A stretch of 48,917 nucleotides of DNA from an uncultured Eubacteriales bacterium. Lineage in GTDB: Bacteria; Bacillota; Clostridia; Oscillospirales; Oscillospiraceae. Made by a program: the position numbers and the translations under genes. Shown here piece by piece: positions 1-6,120 of the stretch. Positions within the stretch are counted from its first letter, which is position 1, and each line of letters opens with the position of its first letter. The notes beneath the pieces were generated by a model, which saw only the letters and a program-made list of their open reading frames with translations, searched no databases and was not told where the DNA came from. The stretch covers positions 1-48,917 of the forward strand of contig ONPN01000025.1 of the NCBI GenBank assembly GCA_900319695.1, written 5' to 3'.

Positions 1-55
1 GAAGCGGTCTGTTTCTCACGCTCTTTTTATTTGAAACGACAGAAGGAGTGATTCA

Positions 56-253
56 ATGCAAGAAATTCCCTTTTGGGAGAGATATATGCTTACGATCCGC
101 GAGGCGGCTGAGTATTTCCATATCGGAGAAAAGAAGATGCGCCAGATCGTAGAGGAGAACGAGGGTGCGGATTTTATCATCATGAATGGTAACCGCGCCA
201 TGATCAAGCGCAAGATATTCGAGAAATATCTTGACGGTGCGACAACCGTTTGA
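56..253 (+). CDS. xis: Tn916-type excisionase (Xis)
   Basis: A 65-residue protein that should bind DNA next to the integrase and favour excision of the integrative element. Residues 11-60 read as a winged-helix excisionase of the helix-turn-helix 17 type: [12 protein letters not shown], then [11 protein letters not shown], then a short basic C-terminus. Tn916 Xis has about the same length. The ATG follows a good AGAAGGAG site. The gene lies 230 bp upstream of a Tn916-like integrase on the same strand, the order found at the integrase end of Tn916-family elements. The rest of the element must lie to the left, outside the window. The family call rests on length, motif and context. Confidence 0.85.
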   Translation: MQEIPFWERYMLTIREAAEYFHIGEKKMRQIVEENEGADFIIMNGNRAMIKRKIFEKYLDGATTV

Positions 254-275
254 TTCTGCCACAGGAATTCGGCAG

Positions 276-400
276 TTTCTTCACGCGGCGTAACGGCCGC
301 GTGAAGAAAGGATGATTGAAAGCCGTTTTGCTCGCCGCTTGCGCGGCAACCGCAATACATGGCTGATATTCTTTCGGCGAGGAATCCACGCCGAAAGAAT
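276..400 (+). ncRNA. Recurrent three-hairpin structured element, copy 1
   Basis: This fills most of the xis-int gap. Hairpin 1 is 276-288 with 297-309 (13 bp). Hairpin 2, the conserved core, is outer stem AGCC 321-324 with GGCT 361-364; a bulged AT at 359-360; a 7-bp stem 325-331 with 352-358 (one U-U mismatch); internal loop TC / AACC; inner stem GCCGC 334-338 with GCGGC 343-347; loop TTGC. Hairpin 3 is 368-379 with 389-400 (12 bp). The same architecture recurs at 3387-3527, 29321-29468 and 44267-44373. The fold is read directly. Whether it is a small RNA, a leader of int or a mobile palindrome is not known. Confidence 0.6.
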
Positions 401-482
401 AATTTCTATGGATTTATGGGCCTAAGTATGGTATATTGAGTTTGTCATACTGAGGCTCTCTTTATGAAAGGAGAGTTATCAA

Positions 483-1679
483 TTGAGCGAAAAAAGACGC
501 GACAATCGTAATCGCGTACTGCGCTTCGGAGAGAGCCAACGTCCTGACGGACGTTACCAGTTTAAGTATCAGGACAATGACGGCAAGGTCAAATTCGTGT
601 ACAGCTGGCGGCTGGATAAAAACGACCGCACTCCAGCTGGGAAGAAGCGTGAGCTGTCCCTGCGGGAAAAGGAGAAGCAAGTCGAGCACGATCTGTTCGA
701 TCACATCATCGCCAACGGCGGCAACCTGACGGTGTTGGAGCTTGTCGAGAAATACATCTCTCTGAAAACCGGCGTCCGCCATAACACCGAAGCCAACTAT
801 AAATTTGTGACCAATATCATCGCAAAAGAGGACTTCGGCAAAAAGCGGATCGACAGAGTACATCTGTCCGACGCCAAGGCATGGCTGATCAAGCTGCAGA
901 AGGATGGGCGGGGCTACAGTTCCATCCACACCGTGCGCGGCGTGGTGCGTCCGGCGTTCCAGATGGCGGTGGACGATGATCTGATCCGGAAGAATCCCTT
1001 CAACTTTGAACTGGCTTCCGTCATTGTCAACGACAGCGTCACCCGCGAGGCGATCACCAGAAAGCAGGAGCGGGAGTTCCTCCGCTTCATCCAAGAAGAC
1101 AAGCATTTCTGCAAGTACTATGACGGGATCTATATCCTGTTCAACACCGGGCTTCGGATCTCGGAGTTCTGTGGGCTGACAGTGAAGGATATCGACTTCA
1201 AGGAAATGCGGATCAATGTGGACCATCAGCTCCAGCGGAAGCGGAACATGGAATATGTCATTGAGGATACCAAGACCAGCAGCGGCAAACGCTTTGTCCC
1301 CATGACGCAGGAGGTCGCCGAATGCTTCCGCCGCATCCTTGCCAACAGGCGCAAACCGAAAGTGGAGCCGATGGTGGACGGGTATACCGGCTTCCTGTTC
1401 CTGGACAAGAATGAGATGCCGATGGTCGCGCTGCACTGGGAAAAGTATTTTCAGCACATCCTGGAAAAGTACAACAGCATCTACAAGGTGCAGATGCCGA
1501 AGATCACGCCCCATGTCTGCCGCCACACCTTCTGCTCCAAAATGGCCAAGAGCGGAATGAATCCCAAGACCTTGCAGTACATCATGGGACACGCGGATAT
1601 CAGCGTCACCCTCAACACCTACTCCCACGTCGGTTTTGAGGATGCGAGAGAGGAGCTGAACCGGGTGGCGGACGGCTGA
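483..1679 (+). CDS. int: Tn916-family tyrosine recombinase (integrase)
   Basis: A 398-residue site-specific recombinase that integrates and excises the element whose end lies here. The first ~60 residues (MSEKRRDNRNRVLRFGESQ onward) match the arm-binding domain of Tn916 Int as I remember it, and a SAM-like core-binding domain follows at about 80-180. The catalytic residues are visible: R225 in TGLRISEF, K in TKTSSGK, H344 and R347 in HVCRHTF, H370 in MGHADIS and Y380 in LNTYSHV. The length is normal for the family. The start is TTG, preceded by AAAGGAGAG. Directly downstream are short direct repeats suited to arm binding (1687-1724). The reading frame is intact, so the enzyme may be active. 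Confidence 0.95.
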   Translation: MSEKRRDNRNRVLRFGESQRPDGRYQFKYQDNDGKVKFVYSWRLDKNDRTPAGKKRELSLREKEKQVEHDLFDHIIANGGNLTVLELVEKYISLKTGVRHNTEANYKFVTNIIAKEDFGKKRIDRVHLSDAKAWLIKLQKDGRGYSSIHTVRGVVRPAFQMAVDDDLIRKNPFNFELASVIVNDSVTREAITRKQEREFLRFIQEDKHFCKYYDGIYILFNTGLRISEFCGLTVKDIDFKEMRINVDHQLQRKRNMEYVIEDTKTSSGKRFVPMTQEVAECFRRILANRRKPKVEPMVDGYTGFLFLDKNEMPMVALHWEKYFQHILEKYNSIYKVQMPKITPHVCRHTFCSKMAKSGMNPKTLQYIMGHADISVTLNTYSHVGFEDAREELNRVADG

Positions 1680-1686
1680 AAAGGCC

Positions 1687-1724
1687 AGTAGTAAACCCAA
1701 ACATTTTACTACCGATTTTACTAC
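1687..1724. promoter_or_regulatory. Candidate integrase arm-binding repeats near the element end
   Basis: ATTTTACTAC occurs twice in direct orientation, 12 bp apart (1703-1712 and 1715-1724), with an inverted partner AGTAGTAAA at 1687-1695, just after the int stop codon. Tn916-family integrases bind such direct repeats near the element ends with their N-terminal domain. The element boundary and attachment site probably lie between here and 1840, but I cannot place the exact core because the other end is outside the window. Confidence 0.45.
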
Positions 1725-1844
1725 TCGCGCGCTCTGCGATAGGCCCCGAAAGACTACGATAAACCGGGAAGACTCGCAGGGCCCAAAACCCGGAAAGCCT
1801 TGGAAAATCAAGAAAAACCATGATAATCGAGGGGATGCAGCGAT

Positions 1845-2546
1845 ATGAAAAAAATACTGTTCGTCTGCCACGGCAATATATGCCGCAGTCCGATGGCGGA
1901 GTTTATTTTCAAGGATATGGTCACGCGCGCGGGGCTTTCCGCCGATTTTGATATTGCCTCCGCCGCGACAAGCTCGGAGGAACTGGGCAATCCCGTCTAT
2001 CCCCCCGCGCGTCGAAAGCTGGCCGCCCACGGGATCGACTGCTCCGGCAAAACCGCGCGGCGGATACGCCGGGACGACTATGACGAGTGGGATCTGCTCA
2101 TCGGCTTTGACAGCGCCAATCTCCGCAATATGGAGCGCTGCTTCGGCGGCGATCCGGACGGCAAGCTGCACCTCCTTCTGGAATACGCGGGGCGCCCCGG
2201 CGCGATCGTGGACGATCCCTGGTATACGCGCGATTTTGACGCCGCGTGGGACGACATATCCGAGGGCTGTCTCGGCCTGCTGAACGCGCTCACGCCGGTG
2301 CTGACGCTGGACTTCTCCCTTTGCCGGGAGCGCGCGGAGCTCTATGACGTGCTCGTCGGGCGCATGCTGTGGCAGAGCGATTACGGCCGGAATCTCGACG
2401 CGCTCTACGACATTCTCACCGGCCTGCCTCATCTGGGGCGTCGTTTCCGCATTCTGCTCCCGGCGGAGGACGCCCCCTGCCGAGGCTATGCCGAGATCAT
2501 GGTTCAGGTCTTTGAAGATGCCGGAGCCGAGGTCTCCTGCGAATAA
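1845..2546 (+). CDS. Low-molecular-weight tyrosine phosphatase fused to a barstar-like domain
   Basis: A 233-residue two-domain protein. Residues 1-150 are a low-molecular-weight protein tyrosine phosphatase. The P-loop CHGNICRS has the nucleophile C8 and R14, and the general-acid loop is DDPWYTRDF (D123/D124). Residues about 153-232 look like barstar, the intracellular inhibitor of barnase-type ribonucleases: LDFSLCRERAELYDVL, then the diagnostic SDYGRNLDALYDILTGL, then a closing beta-alpha unit. The phosphatase family is usually about 150 residues, so the tail is a genuine addition in the same frame. GAGGGG precedes the ATG. No barnase-like ribonuclease is visible nearby, so the barstar part may act on a distant partner or serve only as a binding module. 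A strong hairpin terminator follows at once. Confidence 0.85.
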   Translation: MKKILFVCHGNICRSPMAEFIFKDMVTRAGLSADFDIASAATSSEELGNPVYPPARRKLAAHGIDCSGKTARRIRRDDYDEWDLLIGFDSANLRNMERCFGGDPDGKLHLLLEYAGRPGAIVDDPWYTRDFDAAWDDISEGCLGLLNALTPVLTLDFSLCRERAELYDVLVGRMLWQSDYGRNLDALYDILTGLPHLGRRFRILLPAEDAPCRGYAEIMVQVFEDAGAEVSCE

Positions 2547-2586
2547 AAACACCGCCGCATCCGTTCACCTGATGCGGCGGTGTTTT
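2546..2586. terminator. Bidirectional terminator between convergent genes
   Basis: A 16-bp perfect stem (2546-2561 with 2571-2586), AAAACACCGCCGCATC and its complement around a 9-nt loop, with A and T runs at the two ends. It can end transcription of both the phosphatase gene and the convergent coiled-coil gene. Confidence 0.9.
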
Positions 2587-2591
2587 CGCTT

Positions 2592-3356
2592 TTATTTTCC
2601 TATCATATCCATCAGCTCTCGGGCGATGACATTGACCCTGGCCTCGATATCTTCCCGGCTGACCTCCGTGCTTACAGGCAGCGCTGCGGACGTTGCTGGG
2701 GGCGGCGCTGTGGGTGCAGCCTCTTCCAGCGTCAGATTGCTCAGGAAGCTCTGCCACTGCTCGTTGATCAGGTCGATCGACGCGAGCTGCTGCTGGCGGA
2801 GCTTGGTGAAGCAGTCCCCCACGCAGCGGACAACATAGTCCTGCATATTCTCGGGAATACCCATCCGTTCGGACGTGACCGGTGCCTCGGCGTTTCTCTC
2901 CGCCTCTTGCAGGATAACGGCGGCATGTTCTTCCGCTTCATGCACAATGGCGGCAGCGTGTTCTTCCGCTTCACGCACAATGGCGGCGGCTTTCTCTTCT
3001 GCGCTGCTCACAATGGGCCCGGTCTTCTCCTCGGCCTCGCATACGATGGCCTCGGCCTTCCCTTCCGCCTCGCGCACGATGGCGGCGGCTTTCTTTTCCG
3101 CTTCCCCGATCAGCGCGGCAGACTTTTCGTCCGCCTCATTAACAGCCGAAGCAGCCCTGGTCTGTGCTTCGGCGGCGATCTGTGCCGCCTGCTGCCGGCT
3201 GTCCCGCAGCAGCTCTTCCGACTGCTGCTTTGCCTGGCTCACCAACTGTCTTGCGACGGAACGCGCCGAGAGCAGAATATCCCCGATCTCCGCCTGCTGC
3301 TTTGTGCTCAGCCGAAAACTGCTTTCACTCGGCCGGCTCTTCTCTGCGTTCTCCAT
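2592..3356 (-). CDS. Cytoplasmic coiled-coil protein with 11-residue repeats (DivIVA-like in composition)
   Basis: A 254-residue protein of unknown function with no signal peptide or membrane segment. Residues about 75-160 are seven near-perfect 11-residue units of the type AEEKAAAIVRE (for example 86-96, 97-107, 119-129, 130-140, 141-151). This period predicts a long, right-handed or nearly straight coiled coil, as in ATP-synthase b subunits and DivIVA/GpsB-like proteins. The C-terminal ~90 residues hold a second helical part, a TAPPPATSA linker and a helical end. The start is the ATG at 3356 because GGGAG lies 7 nt upstream; a longer frame to 3434 would run into the structured element. A promoter and that element (3387-3531) lie upstream. 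Confidence 0.7.
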   Translation of the reverse strand: MENAEKSRPSESSFRLSTKQQAEIGDILLSARSVARQLVSQAKQQSEELLRDSRQQAAQIAAEAQTRAASAVNEADEKSAALIGEAEKKAAAIVREAEGKAEAIVCEAEEKTGPIVSSAEEKAAAIVREAEEHAAAIVHEAEEHAAVILQEAERNAEAPVTSERMGIPENMQDYVVRCVGDCFTKLRQQQLASIDLINEQWQSFLSNLTLEEAAPTAPPPATSAALPVSTEVSREDIEARVNVIARELMDMIGK

Positions 3357-3386
3357 ATCTTCACTCCCTGACCTTTTTCTTATAGT

Positions 3387-3527
3387 AAATCCCCATGCGG
3401 CAAGCCTCGCCACGATAAATAAAAGCTGACTCATGGGGATTTACATGTGCATGAAATCCGGTTGCCGCGTGAGCGGCGAGGATTTCGCACGCTCAAAAAA
3501 AACCTATAAAGGCGTCAGCTTTTATAG
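3387..3527 (-). ncRNA. Recurrent three-hairpin structured element, copy 2
   Basis: Read on the minus strand. Hairpin 1 is CTATAAA with TTTATAG (3504-3527, loop holding AGCTGACGCC), followed by eight T. Core hairpin 2 is GTGC/GCAC (3487-3490 with 3447-3450), a bulged AT, GAAATCC/GGATTTC (3480-3486 with 3453-3459), internal loop TC / AACC, GCCGC/GCGGC, loop TCAC. Hairpin 3 is AAATCCCCATG with CATGGGGATTT (3432-3442 with 3387-3397). A promoter (3526-3554) would start the transcript just before AGCTGACGCC. Hairpin 3 ends about 20 nt before the ribosome binding site of the coiled-coil gene. Hairpin 1 plus the T run might also terminate the SGNH gene upstream. Confidence 0.65.
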
Positions 3528-3554
3528 TATATCAGGTCTTTGCCCGCGTTGCAA
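3526..3554 (-). promoter_or_regulatory. Sigma-A promoter reading into structured element copy 2
   Basis: On the minus strand, -35 TTGCAA (3549-3554), a 17-bp spacer and -10 TATACT (3526-3531). Transcription would begin at the 5' end of the structured element and run on into the coiled-coil gene. Confidence 0.5.
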
Positions 3555-3579
3555 TTGCCAAAATTCCCCTTATGTCGGA

Positions 3580-4146
3580 TTATCTCAGAAGGGCGCGAAG
3601 CGTCTGTCCCATTTTCAGCGCGAAAAGGCGATGCCCCTGCTCCGAAAAATGCACCCCGTCTCCTCCCATCGGGATCTGCCAGGGAGCCGTATCCACAAAG
3701 AATACGCCTGACTCCTCAGCCAGACGCTCATAGGCAGCGGCAAGGGCCTCGGAACACAGGATGCAGTCCTCCCCGAAGTCGGTCACGGAAGGCGGCGCGG
3801 CGAGCAGCACGGAGCTCTGCGGCATAGCCTTGCGCAGCGCCTCGAGAAAGCGGCGCATATGCTCCGCCGTGTCCTCTGCCTCCGCCTCCGCAAGGATGTC
3901 GTTGGTGCCGAGCATAACGATCACGACAGCGCCGTCCCCGCAGCGCTGCAAAAGCGCGGCGTCCGCCTCGATGCTTCTCCGGAACCGGGGCACACGCCGT
4001 CCGTTGAGACCGCAGTTGACCGTCTCGCAGCCCAGCATTTGTCCCAGCAGGTCGGGCCAGCGTCGTCCCTCCGGGAAACGCCCTCCAAACATTTCGTCCC
4101 CGTCGTAGCCGTAAGTGTTGGAATCTCCATAACATACGATTTTCAT
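3580..4146 (-). CDS. SGNH/GDSL-family hydrolase
   Basis: A 188-residue esterase/lipase-type hydrolase without a signal peptide, so probably cytoplasmic. The four SGNH blocks are visible: GDSNTYG at residues 7-13 with the nucleophilic serine, NCGLNGRR for block II, MLGTNDI for block III with asparagine, and DGVHFSEQGH for block V with the catalytic Asp and His. Proteins of this size and layout are often called arylesterase or lysophospholipase-like; the substrate cannot be read from sequence. The start is the ATG at 4146, behind GAGAGGGA. It stands alone between the structured element and the prophage. Confidence 0.85.
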   Translation of the reverse strand: MKIVCYGDSNTYGYDGDEMFGGRFPEGRRWPDLLGQMLGCETVNCGLNGRRVPRFRRSIEADAALLQRCGDGAVVIVMLGTNDILAEAEAEDTAEHMRRFLEALRKAMPQSSVLLAAPPSVTDFGEDCILCSEALAAAYERLAEESGVFFVDTAPWQIPMGGDGVHFSEQGHRLFALKMGQTLRALLR

Positions 4147-4226
4147 TCTGCGTTCCCTCTCTTTCGGCTTCGTTATTCTTTGATATTTAAACTGTAGCAA
4201 GAATCCGCGCGTCTGTCAACATGCAA

Positions 4227-4256
4227 AAATGGGAACTCTTTTGGAAGTTCCCATTT
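4227..4256. terminator. Hairpin, first of two near-identical copies
   Basis: AAATGGGAACT pairs with AGTTCCCATTT around a 7-9-nt loop. The 18 bp CATGCAAAAATGGGAACT is repeated 126 bp further on (4346-4363). The stretch between the two copies (4262-4340) holds two more hairpins: CCCTT...AAGGG at about 4270-4299, and GGGGGAC/GTCCCCC at about 4314-4332. The duplication lies at the left edge of the prophage. Confidence 0.6.
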
Positions 4257-4349
4257 CATACTGTAGGCAAACCCTTGCAAATCAAGTTGGACTTGTAAGG
4301 GGGATCAGTGAAGGGGGACGTGGAGTCCCCCTTCGCGTACAATCCATGC

Positions 4350-4383
4350 AAAAATGGGAACTTTTTCGGTAGTTCCCATTTTT
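4350..4383. terminator. Terminator at the end of the prophage late operon
   Basis: AAAAATGGGAACT (4350-4362) pairs perfectly with AGTTCCCATTTTT (4371-4383) around an 8-nt loop. It lies 8 bp beyond the holin stop codon and has a U run for transcripts coming from the right. It duplicates the hairpin at 4227-4256. Confidence 0.75.
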
Positions 4384-4390
4384 GTCTATA

Positions 4391-4651
4391 TTATTTTTTC
4401 ATCTGCTTGCCGATCTGATCCGCGCCGGTTGCGGCCAGCCCCGACACAATGCCGACCGCCGCCGCGCTCATCATATCTCCCGCCGGAAATTCCGGCATGA
4501 CGCGCATCCCCAGCAGGCCAAGCAGGCCGCCGAAGGCACCGCAGATCACGGGGATCCACTTGTCCTCCAGAGGGCTGAGCTTGACCGCCTCACCAGCAAG
4601 CCAGCAAATCACGCTGATTGCGGCTACGCCCGCAAGTCCCATAAACTCCAT
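4391..4651 (-). CDS. Phage holin
   Basis: An 86-residue membrane protein that should permeabilise the inner membrane at the end of the lytic cycle and release the neighbouring endolysin. There are hydrophobic segments at about residues 5-20 and 35-50, and a weakly hydrophobic alanine/glycine-rich one at 60-78. The C-terminus is basic (GKQMKK). Size, membrane topology and position as the last gene after the lysozyme are what a holin shows; sequence alone would not fix the family. The ATG follows AAAGGAGAG. Confidence 0.75.
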   Translation of the reverse strand: MEFMGLAGVAAISVICWLAGEAVKLSPLEDKWIPVICGAFGGLLGLLGMRVMPEFPAGDMMSAAAVGIVSGLAATGADQIGKQMKK

Positions 4652-4667
4652 TGCGCTCTCCTTTCCT

Positions 4668-4898
4668 CTACTCTCTCAAATGCTCCAGGTCGCTGATCCG
4701 ATGGTTTATCACACGGATCTGTTCCTCCACCACCGGCATGCGGCGGGCAAAGCCGTTGTGCTCGCGCACTTCCCGCGTCAGCTCCTCCAGCTTTGTCTCC
4801 GTCACCGCCTGGGATCTGGAGTTGGACAGTATGACTCCCAGCAGCGTCAGCGCCCCCACGATCACCGAGCCCAGAAATCCGATCCAGGCATCGCTCAT
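4668..4898 (-). CDS. Small membrane-anchored coiled-coil protein of the lysis module
   Basis: A 76-residue protein with one N-terminal membrane segment (residues 5-24, GFLGSVIVGALTLLGVIL) and then a charged helix of about 45 residues. Between lysozyme and holin, this plan suggests a holin accessory protein. XhlA-like proteins are comparable in size but carry their membrane segment at the C-terminus, so I do not assign that family. The ATG follows GAGGGAGG. Confidence 0.6.
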   Translation of the reverse strand: MSDAWIGFLGSVIVGALTLLGVILSNSRSQAVTETKLEELTREVREHNGFARRMPVVEEQIRVINHRISDLEHLRE

Positions 4899-4920
4899 AT
4901 GTCCTCCCTCTTTCCGTTTC

Positions 4921-5664
4921 TCATGTCCCCCGGCTCATTGCGTATTCGCGCAGCCGCTTCCAAAACGCATCGGAGCTTATCCCGTCGATCTTCTCCGGCC
5001 AGCGTCCGGCACAGCGCAGACAGGCCTGCATCTGCATTACGATCGGATCGGACTCTTTCGTCGGCTCCTGCGTCTGCTGAAGGAAACCATTTACCAGCAT
5101 TTGAAACCGCCAGCTGCGCACCTCGTCCGTGTCCACGGTTACGCCTGCGATGCTGCCGCTGTCGCTGGATTGCCACAGATCGCAGGCAACGTCCGGCTGT
5201 TTGCCGTAGTGCGCGACCCAAACCAGCGTATCGGCGGGGAGGTCTTCGGGGCTGACCGTCGCCCAAAGCTTGTACTCTGAGCCGTAAACGCCGGGAACGT
5301 AGCCCGCCGCCCTGATCGTGTCGCACCACGTTGTCAAGACGGACATAAGCTGCTCGTACCCGAGCCCCAGCATCTTCGGCTCCTCTACGTCGAGAAAGAT
5401 CCCGCACGGCATGGGAAAGCCGTTGATCGTCTTGAGCAGAAACTCGGCCTCGCGCCGCGCCTGCTCTGCCGTGGTCGCGTGGCTGTAGCAGTAGCAGCCT
5501 GCGGGAAAGCCCAGCGTGAACGCTTCGTGGTAGAACGCAAAGGCCGCGCTGTCGATCAGGAAGTTTCCCTCGGTGAGCTTGATGATGGCGAACTCATTGC
5601 CGGCGTCCTTGATCTGTTTGATCGACAAGCCCTTTTGATAGTGTGAAATGTCAACGCCTTTCAC
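4921..5664 (-). CDS. Phage endolysin, GH25 muramidase
   Basis: A 247-residue N-acetylmuramidase that should cleave the peptidoglycan glycan chain at lysis. The GH25 signature is clear: GVDISHYQ at residues 3-10 with the first catalytic Asp, IIKLTEG, CYCYSHA, then IFLDVEEP with the Asp/Glu pair, and a TDEVRSW end of the barrel near 190. The last ~55 residues (from about TQEPTKESDP) form a separate tail likely to bind the cell wall. I chose the GTG at 5664, because the upstream ATG (5682) overlaps the GGAGAGGAGG ribosome binding site itself. The GTG overlaps the stop of the preceding small gene, so translation is probably coupled. Confidence 0.9.
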   Translation of the reverse strand: MKGVDISHYQKGLSIKQIKDAGNEFAIIKLTEGNFLIDSAAFAFYHEAFTLGFPAGCYCYSHATTAEQARREAEFLLKTINGFPMPCGIFLDVEEPKMLGLGYEQLMSVLTTWCDTIRAAGYVPGVYGSEYKLWATVSPEDLPADTLVWVAHYGKQPDVACDLWQSSDSGSIAGVTVDTDEVRSWRFQMLVNGFLQQTQEPTKESDPIVMQMQACLRCAGRWPEKIDGISSDAFWKRLREYAMSRGT

Positions 5665-5819
5665 TTGCGTCCTCCTCTCCAAATGTCAGACGCCGCAATC
5701 ACGGCACCGACCGCCAAGCCCAGCGCCAGCGGCATGACAAGCCAGAACTCAGGCCCATGCGCCACGCAGCGCAGACCGAGAGCCTTAAACTCGGCGGTGA
5801 TCCAGTACCACAGTCCCAT
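5661..5819 (-). CDS. Small phage membrane protein, 52 aa
   Basis: The frame reads MGLWYWITAEF..., has one hydrophobic segment (FWLVMPLALGLAVGAVIAA), and ends with RGGRK. The ATG at 5819 has GGAGGAC upstream and the stop overlaps the endolysin start. It is a plausible lysis-module protein such as a second holin. No family is recognised. Confidence 0.6.
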   Translation of the reverse strand: MGLWYWITAEFKALGLRCVAHGPEFWLVMPLALGLAVGAVIAASDIWRGGRK

Positions 5820-5822
5820 AGC

Positions 5823-5870
5823 TCAGTCCTCCGTCAGCAGGCTGTTTTCGGCCTTCTCGTCGTTGTCCAT
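5823..5870 (-). CDS. Possible 15-aa leader peptide
   Basis: MDNDEKAENSLLTED is preceded by GGAGGGG and followed 3 nt later by the ATG of the 52-aa membrane protein, whose ribosome binding site lies inside its last codons. It may be a translational coupling peptide or chance. Confidence 0.3.
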   Translation of the reverse strand: MDNDEKAENSLLTED

Positions 5871-5872
5871 GC

Positions 5873-6103
5873 TCACCCCTCCGCAGGTTCCGGGATGTGC
5901 TCAAAATACATCGGCGTTCCGAACTTGTTGTTACCGTGTTCGTCAACGCACAGGATCGTGTGGACGTAGACGCTGGAGCCAACAGCCGTTGCGGCAAGTT
6001 CATAGATTTTGCTCTGCGCGTAGGTGGAATTGGGCGTTTTGAGGGCGAGAGTATCCGTCATAACGCCCTGTTCGTTGGTGCGAAATTCATAAACAGCGTA
6101 CAT
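5873..6103 (-). CDS. Phage protein of unknown function, 76 aa
   Basis: A small soluble protein (MYAVYEFRTNEQG..., ending EHIPEPAEG) with the mixed beta pattern of a small accessory or chaperone-like protein. It lies immediately after the tail-fibre gene, as fibre assembly proteins often do, and has a clear AGGAGGA site before its ATG. I recognise no family. Confidence 0.55.
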   Translation of the reverse strand: MYAVYEFRTNEQGVMTDTLALKTPNSTYAQSKIYELAATAVGSSVYVHTILCVDEHGNNKFGTPMYFEHIPEPAEG

Positions 6104-6120
6104 TGGTTTTTCCTCCTAAT

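Noticed and set aside
331-352. Guanidine-II (mini-ykkC) hairpins
   Set aside because: The loops are TNNC, not ACGR, and the downstream genes are not guanidine carriers or exporters.
462-2552. A 696-aa open frame on the minus strand antisense to int and the phosphatase
   Set aside because: It lacks domain patterns and is a mirror of real genes on the other strand, caused by GC-rich codon usage. The same holds for long frames at 10080-12071 (+), 32539-34308 (+), 34325-36361 (-), 36431-38698 (+) and 27833-29383 (+).
3433-3711. A 92-aa plus-strand frame starting in the structured element
   Set aside because: It runs through hairpins and antisense to the SGNH gene, with no ribosome binding site.
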